Of a stretch of 64,000 nucleotides of DNA, positions 40,659-50,022 are shown one piece after another. The DNA lies in NCBI GenBank assembly GCA_014650415.1, contig BMUX01000007.1, positions 187,761-251,760 on the forward strand, written 5' to 3'. Numbering within the stretch: position 1 is the stretch's first letter; every line of letters starts with the position of its first letter. A model generated the notes under the pieces. That model worked only from the letters and a program-made list of their open reading frames with translations, did not search any database and had not been told where the DNA came from. The stretch comes from Streptomyces spiroverticillatus (GTDB lineage Bacteria > Actinomycetota > Actinomycetes > Streptomycetales > Streptomycetaceae). The position numbers and the translations under genes are program-made.

Positions 40659-41947
40659 CAGTTGGTCCTCCAGACCGCAACGCGCCAGCGCGAGAGCCAG
40701 CCGAACACCAGGCCCGCGAGCAGACCGACCAGCACCAGCACACCCAGCAGCCACCAGCCGTGCCCCAGCCCGAAGGACGCCACGTCGGCGGCCTTCTTCG
40801 GCGAGTCCACCAGGTCCAGCGCCAGCTCCACCGGCATGCCCGGCTCCGTCTTCACCGACGGCGGCGCGGAGAACGAACTGCTCACCTGGAGGCACACCGT
40901 CTCCGCCGGGGGCTCCTGCCCCTTCTCGGCGTCCACGTCCGACTTCGGGTAGCGCAGCCCGGACGAGATCACGTCCGTGCGGCCGTCCCCGGACTCCTGC
41001 CCGCGCACGATCTCACGCCCGCTGAGCGTGAAGGCCCGTACGAGAATCCCGTAGTCGTTGTTGACCGCGCGGTCCGCACCGATGCTCACCGCGGCCCGCA
41101 GCTCCTGACCCGGCTTGACCTGCACCTGGTACCAGCGGTGCTCGCCGAACTTCGCACGGTCCGTGTAGAGACCGGCGGTCAGCTTCGGAGCCGCCTGGCA
41201 GGACGCGCCGCCCTTCGTGGCGACGGGGTTGACGACCGGGTCGGCCGCCCGGTCCACCAACTGTTTGACCCGCTTGGAGAGTTGCTCCTTGTGCTGCACG
41301 GCGGTGTACGTGCCGCCGGTCGCCTCCGCGATGCAGGTGAGCTGCTGGCGGATCTTCGCGTTCGGCACCAGGCCGAGGGTGTCGATCACCAGGTGGGTGC
41401 CCTTCGCGGCGATCTCGCGCGCCACGACGCACGGGTCGAGGGGCCCGCAGGTGTCCTCGCCGTCCGTGATGAGCACGATCCGCCGGGTGGCGTTCCCGCC
41501 CTCCAGGTCCTTCGCCGCACCGAGCAGCGCGGGCCCGACCGGGGTGAAGCCGGTGGGGGCCAGCGTCGCGACGGCCGTCTTGGCCTCGGTGCGGTCCAGC
41601 TTGCCGACCGGGTAGAGCTGCCGGGTGTCCTCGCAGCCCTTCTTCTTGTCCTCGCCCGCGTAGTTCGCCCCGAGGGTCCTTATCCCGAGCCGGACCTCCT
41701 CGGGGGTGGCGTCCAGCACCTCGTTGAAGGCCTGCTTGGCCGCCGCCATCCGGGACTGGCCGTCGATGTCTCTGGCCCGCATCGAGCCGCTGACGTCGAG
41801 GACCAGCTCGACCTTGGGGGATTCCTTCGGGGCGCCCTCGGCGCTGTCCCCGTCGTCGGCGAGCGCCGGCGACGGGAGCAGCCCGGCGGCCAGAGCGGCG
41901 AGCAGTGCGCCGCACGCTCCGGCCGCCAGTCGTTTCCTTGTGATCAT
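40658..41947 (-). CDS. Secreted VWA domain protein with C-terminal membrane anchor
   Basis: A 429-residue protein with a signal peptide (to about ALADD), a von Willebrand A domain at roughly 45-235 and a final membrane helix (WWLLGVLVLVGLLAGLVFGW). The metal site is complete: LDVSGSMRARDI, the Thr in TGFTPVGPAL and the Asp in IVLITDGEDTCGPLD. The second half (about 260-390) is a beta-rich extracellular domain. It is translated with the next protein. A 51-bp gap separates it from the M64 peptidase upstream, consistent with one operon. Role possibly adhesion or envelope assembly. Confidence 0.88.
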   Translation of the reverse strand: MITRKRLAAGACGALLAALAAGLLPSPALADDGDSAEGAPKESPKVELVLDVSGSMRARDIDGQSRMAAAKQAFNEVLDATPEEVRLGIRTLGANYAGEDKKKGCEDTRQLYPVGKLDRTEAKTAVATLAPTGFTPVGPALLGAAKDLEGGNATRRIVLITDGEDTCGPLDPCVVAREIAAKGTHLVIDTLGLVPNAKIRQQLTCIAEATGGTYTAVQHKEQLSKRVKQLVDRAADPVVNPVATKGGASCQAAPKLTAGLYTDRAKFGEHRWYQVQVKPGQELRAAVSIGADRAVNNDYGILVRAFTLSGREIVRGQESGDGRTDVISSGLRYPKSDVDAEKGQEPPAETVCLQVSSSFSAPPSVKTEPGMPVELALDLVDSPKKAADVASFGLGHGWWLLGVLVLVGLLAGLVFGWLSRWRVAVWRTN

Positions 41948-41998
41948 CGCCGGATCTTATGGAAGATAGTCAGCCCGGCACAAAACGAGGCCGGGACC

Positions 41999-43903
41999 TC
42001 AGGACTGAGGCGGCGTCAGCGTCACCAGGAACTTCTTCGCGGGACCGACATTCCCGGCCGCGTCGATGGTCCGGTACTCGATGGTGTGCGTCTTGTACTC
42101 GGGCGTCGCGTCGTCCCACGGCACCACGCGCGGGGTGCCCAGCTTCCCGTACACGAGGTCGTCGACGTTCGTCCCCGAGGGCGTGAACCGCCACGGCGAG
42201 TTCGCGTCCGTCGGCCAGCCGTAGTAGGTGTACCAGCCGTCGCCGTTCACCCGGAACTGCGAGACGACCGTGCCCTTCTGGTCGTCCTGCGCGTCCAGCT
42301 TCATCGTGAACGGCCCGTCGTAGACGTACTCCACGGGCTTCCCGGGCCGCTGCACGGTCCGTACCGGCTTCGACAGCTCGTACGAGCCCTTCGCGGCGGT
42401 CGTGTCGACGGTCCAGCTGAGCGTCTGCGACGTACCGGCGATCCGTGCCTTCAGGGTGTGCGTGCGTCCGCCGGGGAGGGGCAGCTTGCTCAGGTCGAGG
42501 TCACGGTCGTTGCCGAGACTGGTCGCGACGGGCCAGCCGTTGAGCGTCCAGCGGACCTGGGGGCTGCGGCCGGTCGTCGGGTGCGAGGTGTCGGCGTACA
42601 CGACGGACTTCGCGCCGACCGGCTTGTCGGTCCCGGTGTGTCCGGTGAACTCAGCGCTCCGAGCGGCCTGTTGGGGAGCCTTCACGGACCGGTCGACCGT
42701 CCAGGAGACAGTACGGGTGAGGGCCTGCGAGCCGCGCACCTTGGGGTCGCGTACGAAGTCGGTCGGATCGGTGACCGTAGCCGTCAGGGTGTGCGTGCCC
42801 TTGCCCACGTGCAGCCGCTTCAGGTCGAGGCTGCGCGCGCCGAAGGTGCCCGGCACGGTCTTCCCGTCGAGCTTCCACGTCACGTCGAGCGCGCCGCCCA
42901 CCGGGTGCAGGGTGTCGACCCAGGCGGTGCGGTCGGTGCCGAGCGGGGCGGTGTTGGGGGTGTGGTCCTGAACCAGGTTCACCTTGTTGGAGATGGCCTG
43001 GGTCATCACCTCGCGCTCGACCTGGTCGAAGTCGTACCCCAGGGTCTTCATCATGGAGTGCTTGCTCGGCCGCCAGACGCCCTTGGTGGAGTACATGCCG
43101 CCTTCGTGCCGCCCGATCTTCCCGCCGGACAGGCTCTCCTCGCCCAGCCAGCGCCACCACTTCTGCTGCTTGGCGCGCATCTCCTCCTCGCTGAGGAGGG
43201 TGTGGTGGTACGAGGTGGGCTCGCCGCCGGTGTAGGTGCCGCCGGGGACGCCGCGCCCGTAGTAGTCGTACTCGTCGTCCAGCTTGCCCAGCGAGTGGCC
43301 GATCTCGTGCGGGGTGATGAGGGAGGAGAGCGCGTTGCCGCCGGACGCGGTGGCCCAGGAGCCGCCCGCACCGCCGTAGGTCTTGCTGTTGGCGAGCGCG
43401 ACGATCTGCCGGTTGGCGCTCTTCGTGCCCGTGACGAGATCGGCGGCGGCACTCGCCTTCTTGGTGTCGACGGTCAGCAGCCGCTGCACGCTGTTCGCGT
43501 TGCAGCCGCCCCAGAAGGCCATGTCGAGAGGCGTGTCGCGACGGGCGTCGGTGAGGCCGGGGTCGCAGTCGACACCGGACTCGGGGGAGGGCAGCTCGAC
43601 GGCCCACACATTGATGTACGAGCGGTAGGAGGCGAAGGGCTCGATGCTCCACAGCACGTTCATGTGCTTCTCGACGTCGGCCCGGAACTTGGGTATCTCG
43701 GCGGCCGTGTAGCCGTCGCCGAGGATGACCAGGTTGAAGCGTTTGTCGACGGGGCCGGTGGTCTGGACGGGGACGACGGTGGCGTTCGCGGTGACCGGGT
43801 CGCGGTCCTGTGCGGTGGCGTGCTGGGGCAGGGCCATGGTGGTGAGGAGCGCGGCCGCGGCCGCCAGCAGGGCGGGTCTCTTGGTGCGTCGGATGAGTCG
43901 CAT
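41999..43903 (-). CDS. Secreted M64 family metallopeptidase
   Basis: A 634-residue exported zinc peptidase of the IgA-peptidase (M64) family. A signal peptide ends near ATAQD. The N-terminal block NLVILGDGYTAAEIPKF is typical. The zinc motif HEIGH spans 199-203, continuing as SLGKLDDEY with the third ligand. The C-terminal half has repeated beta modules (GALDVTWKLDGKTVPG and SPQVRWTLNGWPV) probably for binding. The start has no clear ribosome site, but a -10-like TACGCT lies seven bases before the ATG, suggesting a leaderless mRNA. The target protein is unknown; Streptomyces members need not act on antibodies. Confidence 0.92.
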   Translation of the reverse strand: MRLIRRTKRPALLAAAAALLTTMALPQHATAQDRDPVTANATVVPVQTTGPVDKRFNLVILGDGYTAAEIPKFRADVEKHMNVLWSIEPFASYRSYINVWAVELPSPESGVDCDPGLTDARRDTPLDMAFWGGCNANSVQRLLTVDTKKASAAADLVTGTKSANRQIVALANSKTYGGAGGSWATASGGNALSSLITPHEIGHSLGKLDDEYDYYGRGVPGGTYTGGEPTSYHHTLLSEEEMRAKQQKWWRWLGEESLSGGKIGRHEGGMYSTKGVWRPSKHSMMKTLGYDFDQVEREVMTQAISNKVNLVQDHTPNTAPLGTDRTAWVDTLHPVGGALDVTWKLDGKTVPGTFGARSLDLKRLHVGKGTHTLTATVTDPTDFVRDPKVRGSQALTRTVSWTVDRSVKAPQQAARSAEFTGHTGTDKPVGAKSVVYADTSHPTTGRSPQVRWTLNGWPVATSLGNDRDLDLSKLPLPGGRTHTLKARIAGTSQTLSWTVDTTAAKGSYELSKPVRTVQRPGKPVEYVYDGPFTMKLDAQDDQKGTVVSQFRVNGDGWYTYYGWPTDANSPWRFTPSGTNVDDLVYGKLGTPRVVPWDDATPEYKTHTIEYRTIDAAGNVGPAKKFLVTLTPPQS

Positions 43904-43910
43904 GGCGCGG

Positions 43911-43940
43911 AGCGTAGGGGTGGGCTCAACGCGGGGTAAA
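43911..43940 (-). promoter_or_regulatory. Candidate leaderless promoter of the M64 gene
   Basis: On the minus strand TTTACC (43940-43935) and TACGCT (43916-43911) are 18 bases apart, and the ATG begins seven bases after the -10 element, placing transcription start at or next to the start codon. Confidence 0.45.
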
Positions 43941-44120
43941 GAGGCGGGAGTTGGTCCCGTGGCCGGAGTGCGTCCTGCGACGGGAGCGAGGCGTCCCGGC
44001 CCCGGCCCCCGACAAAGGGCGCTCGCCGGGAGAATTCATCATCTCGCAACACGTTCCAGAATGCGGACGAACACCTATTCGGCGTGGACAAAAGTCCCTG
44101 CTCACTGCCACTCTCGCGCC

Positions 44121-45008
44121 ATGCGCCCTGTCATTCTCGTTCGCGGTCTCACTGCCGCCGCCGTCGTCCTCGCCGCCTCCTTCGCCGCGGGCTGTGCCCC
44201 GCAGCCCGAGCCCTCCTCGAAGGCCGCGCCGTCGTCGTCCGCCGGAGGAGCCGCAGCCTGTCCGCAGGGCAAGCTGGCCACCGCGACCGCGGGCAAGCTG
44301 ACCGTCGGGACCGACAAGCCCGCGTACGCACCCTGGTTCAAGGACGACAAGCCGGAGAACGGCCAGGGTTACGAGTCCGCCGTCGCCTACGCCGTCGCCG
44401 AGAAGCTCGGGTACAAGAAGGAGGACGTCGTCTGGCAGACCGTCGCCTTCAACAACTCCTTCGCGCCGGGCAAGAAGACCTTCGACTTCGACCTCAACCA
44501 GATCTCCATCAGCGACCAGCGCAAGAAGGCCGTCGACTTCTCCTCCGGCTACTACGACGTCCGCCAGACCGTCGTCGCGCTCAAGAACTCCAAGGCGGCG
44601 AAGGCCAAGTCGGTCGCGGACCTCAAGGACGTCAAGCTCGGCGCCCAGGTCGGCACCACGAGCCTCGACGTCATCAAGGACGTCATCAAGCCGACCCAGC
44701 AGCCGGCCGTCTACCAGAAGAACGACTTCGCCAAGGCCGCCCTGAAGAACGGCCAGGTCGACGGCATCGTCGTGGACCTCCCCACCGCCTTCTACATCAC
44801 CGGCGCCGAGGTCCAGGACGCCGCCGTGATCGGCCAGTTCGCGGACGTTCCGGGCAAGGCCGAACAGTTCGGTCTCGTACTCGACAAGGGCAGCGCCCTC
44901 ACGGCGTGCGTGACGGGCGCGGTCGACAGCCTCCGCAAGGACGGCACGCTCGCCAAGCTGGAGAAGCAGTGGCTGGCGGACGCGGTCGACGCGCCGGTGC
45001 TGAAGTGA
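44121..45008 (+). CDS. Glutamate-type ABC transporter substrate-binding lipoprotein
   Basis: A 295-residue lipoprotein. Starting at ATG 44121 gives a compact signal peptide and lipobox FAAGC with the lipid-bearing Cys at residue 25. The periplasmic-binding-type-2 domain follows (KLTVGTDKPAYAPWF, FDFDLNQISISDQRKKAVDFS, LGAQVGTTSLDVIKDVI), as in polar amino-acid receptors. An upstream in-frame ATG at 44061 would put 20 extra residues before the signal. Neither has a strong ribosome site. It overlaps the permease by four bases; the three genes form one transporter for glutamate-like amino acids, inferred from family. Confidence 0.9.
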   Translation: MRPVILVRGLTAAAVVLAASFAAGCAPQPEPSSKAAPSSSAGGAAACPQGKLATATAGKLTVGTDKPAYAPWFKDDKPENGQGYESAVAYAVAEKLGYKKEDVVWQTVAFNNSFAPGKKTFDFDLNQISISDQRKKAVDFSSGYYDVRQTVVALKNSKAAKAKSVADLKDVKLGAQVGTTSLDVIKDVIKPTQQPAVYQKNDFAKAALKNGQVDGIVVDLPTAFYITGAEVQDAAVIGQFADVPGKAEQFGLVLDKGSALTACVTGAVDSLRKDGTLAKLEKQWLADAVDAPVLK

Positions 45009-45895
45009 CCTCGCTCGACAAGATGCCGTCGGCGGCGGCGGAGGACGACGGTTACGTCCCCTCCGCCCGCCGCCTGGAACGCGAGGCATTCAAGCGCGGC
45101 CGCACCCGCAAGGCCACCGCCATCGCCGCGCTCAGCACGCTCGTCACCGCGGTCGTCCTCTATCTCGTCATCGTCAACTCGCCCGGCTGGGAGCGGACCC
45201 GCGAGACCTTCTTCGACCCGGCGTTCGCCAAGAAGGCGCTCCCGGACGTCCTGGAGGGTCTCTGGCTGAACCTCCGGCTGCTGGTGGTGTGCGGGGCGTG
45301 CGTCCTCGTCCTCGGCATGCTGCTGGCCGTCGCACGCACCCTGCGCGGACCGGCCTTCTTCCCGCTGCGGGCGCTGGCGACGGCGTACACCGACTTCTTC
45401 CGCGGGCTGCCGCTGATCATCAACCTGCTGATCGTCGTCTTCGGCGTCCCGGCACTGCGGCTCCAGGGCGTCACCACCGACCCCGTCGTCCTCGGCGGGG
45501 TCGCGCTGACGCTCACGTACTCGGCGTACGTCGCCGAGGTCTTCCGCGCGGGCATCGAGTCGGTCCACCCCTCGCAACGGGCGGCGGCCCGGTCGCTGGG
45601 CCTCTCCCACCGCAAGACGCTGCGGTACGTGGTGCTTCCGCAAGCGGTGCGGCGGGTCGTGCCGCCGCTGCTGAACGACCTGGTCTCGCTCCAGAAGGAC
45701 ACCGGTCTGGTGTCCATCGCGGGCGCGGTCGACGCCGTGTACGCGGCGCAGATCATCGCCAGCAGGGAGTTCAACTACACCCCGTACATCGTGGCGGGCC
45801 TCATCTTCGTCGCCCTGACCATCCCGATGACACGGTTCACGGACTGGGTGACGGCACGCATGGACCGGCAGCGGGCCCAGGGAGGAACGGTATGA
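45005..45895 (+). CDS. Amino-acid ABC transporter permease
   Basis: A 296-residue permease of the HisM/GluC type with five or six helices. The ATPase-contact loop is visible as VAEVFRAGIESVHPSQRAAARSLGL with the EAA-like Gly. An N-terminal cytoplasmic stretch of about 40 residues precedes the first helix. GTG 45005 overlaps the previous stop (GTGA); ATG 45023 is an alternative. Only one permease gene is present, so it probably works as a homodimer, unlike Streptomyces gluABCD which has two. Confidence 0.9.
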   Translation: MTSLDKMPSAAAEDDGYVPSARRLEREAFKRGRTRKATAIAALSTLVTAVVLYLVIVNSPGWERTRETFFDPAFAKKALPDVLEGLWLNLRLLVVCGACVLVLGMLLAVARTLRGPAFFPLRALATAYTDFFRGLPLIINLLIVVFGVPALRLQGVTTDPVVLGGVALTLTYSAYVAEVFRAGIESVHPSQRAAARSLGLSHRKTLRYVVLPQAVRRVVPPLLNDLVSLQKDTGLVSIAGAVDAVYAAQIIASREFNYTPYIVAGLIFVALTIPMTRFTDWVTARMDRQRAQGGTV

Positions 45896-46656
45896 CCTCG
45901 ACACCCGTGCTGCGGCTGGAGTCCGTACGCAAGACCTACCGCGCCCGCCACAAGGAGACCGTGGTCCTGCGGGACGTCGACCTGGAGGTCCCGGCGCACA
46001 CGGTGACGGCGCTGATCGGTGCCTCCGGCTCCGGAAAGTCGACACTGCTGCGCTGCGTGAACCTGCTGGAGGAGATCGACGACGGGGCGATCTTCCTCGA
46101 CGGGGACGACATCACCGACCCCCGGGCCGACGCGGATGCGGTACGCCGCCGGATCGGCGTCGTCTTCCAGTCGTACAACCTCTTCCCGCACATGTCGGTG
46201 CTCGACAACATCACGTTGGCTCCGAGGCGGGTGCACGGCGTCGACCGAGCGGAGGCGGAGGAGCGGGCCCGGGAGCTGCTGGAGCGGCTGGGGCTTGGAG
46301 GCAAGGCGGGGGAGTACCCGGACCGGCTGAGCGGTGGTCAGCAGCAACGGGCCGCGATCGTACGGGCGTTGGCGGTACGTCCGCGCCTGCTGCTGCTCGA
46401 CGAGATCACGGCCGCGCTCGATCCGGAGCTGGTGGGGGAGGTGCTGAGCGTGGTGCGCGACCTGAAGGAAGAGGGCATGACCATGGTCATCGCCACCCAC
46501 GAGATGGGCTTCGCGAGGGAGGTCGCCGACCAGGTGTGCTTCCTGGACGCGGGGGTGGTGCTGGAGCGGGGGACGTCGGCGGAGGTGTTCGGGGCGCCGC
46601 AGGAGGCGCGAACTCAGCAGTTCCTGAAGCGGATTGTGGAGGCAGGGCGTCTCTAG
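45892..46656 (+). CDS. Amino-acid ABC transporter ATP-binding protein
   Basis: A 254-residue ABC ATPase: Walker A GASGSGKS at 43-50, Q-loop in VFQSYNLFPHM, signature LSGGQQQR, Walker B LLLLDEITAALD and switch His in IATHEMGF. In ITAALD the usual Pro-Thr-Ser is replaced, which is tolerated in the family. The start overlaps the permease stop (ATGA) with GGAGG upstream. It energises the transporter encoded by the two preceding genes. Confidence 0.95.
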   Translation: MTSTPVLRLESVRKTYRARHKETVVLRDVDLEVPAHTVTALIGASGSGKSTLLRCVNLLEEIDDGAIFLDGDDITDPRADADAVRRRIGVVFQSYNLFPHMSVLDNITLAPRRVHGVDRAEAEERARELLERLGLGGKAGEYPDRLSGGQQQRAAIVRALAVRPRLLLLDEITAALDPELVGEVLSVVRDLKEEGMTMVIATHEMGFAREVADQVCFLDAGVVLERGTSAEVFGAPQEARTQQFLKRIVEAGRL

Positions 46657-46678
46657 GGGAGGTTGTAGATCGTCGGTC

Positions 46679-46697
46679 CGGTTGTCGGTGGTGCGTG
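46679..46697 (+). promoter_or_regulatory. Conserved block upstream of NACHT gene 1
   Basis: CGGTTGTCGGTGGTGCGTG is identical to 51943-51961 upstream of the second NACHT gene; similarity continues as CTACACC versus GTACATC. The block ends 13 bases before the ATG. Neither gene has a clear ribosome site, so a leaderless promoter (TACACC as -10) or a shared operator is likely. Confidence 0.5.
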
Positions 46698-46710
46698 CTA
46701 CACCTTGTGC

Positions 46711-49700
46711 ATGAGGGGACGACGGCTACTGAGTTACCGGGACGCGGTGGCGATCCTGGGCGGCGACAGCGAGGCGCTGGCGGCGGCGGACCGGGTGGTG
46801 GGCGGTGCGCTGTCGGCGGCGACGGGCGGGGCGAGCGATGCGGTGCTCGGGCTGTTCGGGGCGCAGGGGAGGGTGCTGCGGATCGGGCGGGACGTGACGA
46901 CCGGGTTGCGGGACCGGCTCGGGTCGGCGGAGCGGGCGGACCGTACGGAGAAGATCGCGGCGGCGCATGCGGTGCTGGTGATCACGGCCTTCTTCGAGGT
47001 GCTGGCGGAGGCGGAGCTGCCGTTCGAGTTCGGTGAGTTGGAGCTGAACAGGAACGAGCAGGTGATGCTGTCCGGGGGGCAGGTCACGGCCGACCACTTG
47101 GTGGGGACGCTGCTGTCCGCGGAGGTGCCCCACCCGACGCCCGCCCTGCCCTTCGAGGAGACCGTCGGACTGGTGCGTGCCTGGTACTGGGACCGCGCGG
47201 ACCTCCTCCGGGACTTCCTCCAAGGGCTCGCCCTCTGGGAACGGCTGGACGAGGACGGTCGCACCCGCACGAGGGGTGTTCTGCTGGGTCTCGAAACGAG
47301 CGCCTTGGCGCGCTACCGGGAGCTGTACGCGCAACTCGCCCTGGAAATACCGGAGTTCGGCTTCTGGTCGGGACAGATCGAGCACCAGGCCACGCGCAGC
47401 GTCCTGCGTCAGTCACTGGACGGTGTGGAGCGGGCCCTTCAGGGTCTGGCCCGCCCCGTCGAGTTCGCCCACGCGGCCCACGGACTCACCGCCGCCTACC
47501 GGGCGGCCCTCCCGCGCCCGATCCTCTCCGAGGGCGAGGCCCCCAGCGGGCTGGCCATGCCCAGCCTCGCAGGTGGGTACGTGGACCCGGACTTCCGGGT
47601 GGCTCCCGTGCCCGAGGAGGGCAGCGGTCCCGCGCAGGAGGACTGGTGGGAGCGGGCCCCCGTACGGTCCGACCTGACCGAATTCCTCTCCGGCACGCTC
47701 ACCTCGCGCGCCTCCACCGCCGCCCCGCTCCTCGTCCTGGGCCAGCCCGGGGCGGGCAAGTCCGTCCTCACCAAGATCCTCGCGGCCCGCCTCTCCGGGA
47801 CCGGCTTTCTGCCCGTACGGATCGTCCTGCGCGAGATCCGTGCCGAGGACGACATCCAGGACCAGATCGAGCACGCGATCCGGTCCGCCACCAGCGAGCG
47901 TGTGAGCTGGCCGGACCTGGTCCGCTCGGCACCGGGCGCCGTCCCCGTCCTCCTCTTCGACGGCTTCGACGAACTCCTCCAGGCCACCGGTGTCAACCAG
48001 ACCGACTACCTGGTGAAGATCGCCAAGTTCCAGCAGCGCGAGGTCGACCAGGGCCGGCCCGTCTACGCCCTGGTCACCAGCCGTACCGCCGTCGCCGACC
48101 GGGCCCGTTGCCCGCAGGGCACCCTCGCCCTGCGCCTCGAACCCTTCCGCACCCCGCACATCGAACGCTGGCTCGGCGTCTGGAACGACCTGAACGCCCC
48201 GTACTTCACCGCCAACGGCCTGCGCCCGCTGCCCGCCGCCGTGGCCGCCCGGCACTCCGCGCTGGCCTCGCAACCGCTGCTGCTGCTGATGCTCGCCCTG
48301 TACGACGCCACCGCCAACGCCCTCCAGCAGGAGACGGAGAGCGGCGAACCCCTTGCCGCCGCCGACCTCTACGAGGAGCTGCTCACCTCCTTCGCCGTAC
48401 GCGAGGTCGGCAAGGCGGGCGACGCCATGACTACGCGCGAGCGCGCCGACCACTGCGAACGCGAACTCCAGCGGCTCTCCCTCATCGCCTTCGGCATCCT
48501 GAACCGCCGCCGTCAGTGGATCACCGTGAGCGAGCTGGAAGAAGACCTCACCGCCCTGCTCGGCCGGTCCGCCACAGGTCCGGGGTCCGACTTCCGCACG
48601 CCGCTGAACCAGGCGGAGATCGCCCTCGGCCGGTTCTTCTTCGTACAGAAGGCGCAGGCGGTGCAGGACGAGCGTGAGCTGATCACCTACGAGTTCCTGC
48701 ACGCCACGTTCGGTGAGTACCTCGTCGCACGGCTCGCCGTACTTCTCGTTGATCAACTCATCGACCAGCGGCCCGCGTTGTCGCTCGGGCGGACGCCTGT
48801 GGACGACGACCTGGTGTACGTCCTGCTGTCGTACGCCTCGCTGGCCTCCCGGCAGATGCTGCGCTTCGTGGAGGCCCGCATCGAACGGATCGAGCCGGAG
48901 CGGCGGCAACGGCTCGGAGAGCTGCTGATCGGCGTGATGGAGGACGCCCGCAACCGGGTCGAGCACCGGTACGCCGAGTACCGGCCGATACCCCGGGCGA
49001 CGGCCGCCCGGCACGGGAAGTACGAGTCCAACCTGATGATGCTGACCGTCCTGCTGACGGGCGGAGTCACTGCCGGCCAACTCTTCCCGGCGGCCGTGGA
49101 CCCGGCGGGCATCTGGGCGCTGCGGGTCCAGCTCTTCCGGTCCGCGCTGACCGCGCAGGAGTGGACCGAGTATGCGCTCGCGCTCGACGTGAGGCGGACC
49201 TGGGTGGGGGACCGCCGGGAGCTGACCGTCACCCCGCTGTCTACGGAGCCGCCGCAGCCGGACCCGGTGGACCCGTACTGGGTGTACAACCATCCGCCGT
49301 CGGGTCAGGTCCAGAGGGCTGCGCGGTCCTGGTGGCGCAGTGGTTCGCGGGAAGCGCGGCACAAGATGGTCGTGGCCGACGTCAGCCACGACGAGGTGCT
49401 GCGCCATGCGCTCGACCCGTTCTTCCTCCGCTTCGGCGGGGCCCTGGACACCTTCTACGGGGCGGCCGGCGGTTACGCCAGCTCCATGGCGCACGACCTC
49501 CTGGAGATCTGGCTGACGAGTCATCTCGACCGGTCCGACGGCGAGTTGGCGGTGCGGTACGAGCGCTGCATCGGAATCATCAGGACGTTGAGGCGCATGC
49601 CGGTGGAGGTCACCGACCGGCTGGCGGCGATGCTCTACGGGCAGCTCCTGCACGATGCGCACCGGCTGCCGATCGAGATTGTGCTCCGCATGATTGTCGA

Positions 49701-50022
49701 CTGGAGGGCGCCCCTGGACGGGCCGACGGTCCTGGTGCTCCATGCGCGCGTCGCGATCAGACGGCTCGGTGTCGCGATGTCGGGTGTACCGGACCCGACC
49801 GAGGCGGTCGCACAGACGGCCTTGTGGGAGGTGCTGGAAGAGTTGCTGGCCCAGTTCCTGCGCACGGAGGAGACCGAATCGTTCGACGCGGCATGGATCG
49901 AGGAGTGGGGCCTGGTGGCCACGCGGGAGGTCTTCGACCGGTGCGAGGAGGGGATGGGTCGGGAGATCGCCGAGCGGCTGCGCGCCATCCGCAGCCGCTT
50001 CGACGAACCGCCCGCCGGCTAA
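46711..50022 (+). CDS. NACHT NTPase 1 (NLR-like STAND protein)
   Basis: A 1103-residue STAND NTPase. Residues 1-300 are a helical N-terminal domain (RRLLSYRDAVAILGGDSEAL at the start) of the kind found on bacterial NACHT proteins. The NTPase core has Walker A GQPGAGKS at 344-351, Walker B LLFDGFDEL around 414-422 and sensor 1 in ALVTSRTAVADRARC; all key residues are intact. Residues about 700-1103 are a helical C-terminal region, the presumed sensor. It is highly similar to the protein at 51982-55290 through the core, but the C-terminal third diverges. ATG 46711 is used because it aligns with the paralogue. Its stop overlaps the convergent oxidoreductase stop. Likely an antiphage or regulatory switch. 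Confidence 0.9.
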   Translation: MRGRRLLSYRDAVAILGGDSEALAAADRVVGGALSAATGGASDAVLGLFGAQGRVLRIGRDVTTGLRDRLGSAERADRTEKIAAAHAVLVITAFFEVLAEAELPFEFGELELNRNEQVMLSGGQVTADHLVGTLLSAEVPHPTPALPFEETVGLVRAWYWDRADLLRDFLQGLALWERLDEDGRTRTRGVLLGLETSALARYRELYAQLALEIPEFGFWSGQIEHQATRSVLRQSLDGVERALQGLARPVEFAHAAHGLTAAYRAALPRPILSEGEAPSGLAMPSLAGGYVDPDFRVAPVPEEGSGPAQEDWWERAPVRSDLTEFLSGTLTSRASTAAPLLVLGQPGAGKSVLTKILAARLSGTGFLPVRIVLREIRAEDDIQDQIEHAIRSATSERVSWPDLVRSAPGAVPVLLFDGFDELLQATGVNQTDYLVKIAKFQQREVDQGRPVYALVTSRTAVADRARCPQGTLALRLEPFRTPHIERWLGVWNDLNAPYFTANGLRPLPAAVAARHSALASQPLLLLMLALYDATANALQQETESGEPLAAADLYEELLTSFAVREVGKAGDAMTTRERADHCERELQRLSLIAFGILNRRRQWITVSELEEDLTALLGRSATGPGSDFRTPLNQAEIALGRFFFVQKAQAVQDERELITYEFLHATFGEYLVARLAVLLVDQLIDQRPALSLGRTPVDDDLVYVLLSYASLASRQMLRFVEARIERIEPERRQRLGELLIGVMEDARNRVEHRYAEYRPIPRATAARHGKYESNLMMLTVLLTGGVTAGQLFPAAVDPAGIWALRVQLFRSALTAQEWTEYALALDVRRTWVGDRRELTVTPLSTEPPQPDPVDPYWVYNHPPSGQVQRAARSWWRSGSREARHKMVVADVSHDEVLRHALDPFFLRFGGALDTFYGAAGGYASSMAHDLLEIWLTSHLDRSDGELAVRYERCIGIIRTLRRMPVEVTDRLAAMLYGQLLHDAHRLPIEIVLRMIVDWRAPLDGPTVLVLHARVAIRRLGVAMSGVPDPTEAVAQTALWEVLEELLAQFLRTEETESFDAAWIEEWGLVATREVFDRCEEGMGREIAERLRAIRSRFDEPPAG

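Noticed and set aside
40646..43939. A 1097-codon plus-strand frame
   Set aside because: Antisense shadow of the M64-VWA-anchored trio, which carry clear signal peptides and catalytic motifs on the minus strand.
46657..46710. NACHT 1 as a fourth gene of the amino-acid ABC operon
   Set aside because: The 54-bp gap contains the same 19-nt block found before NACHT 2, which implies an independent promoter.
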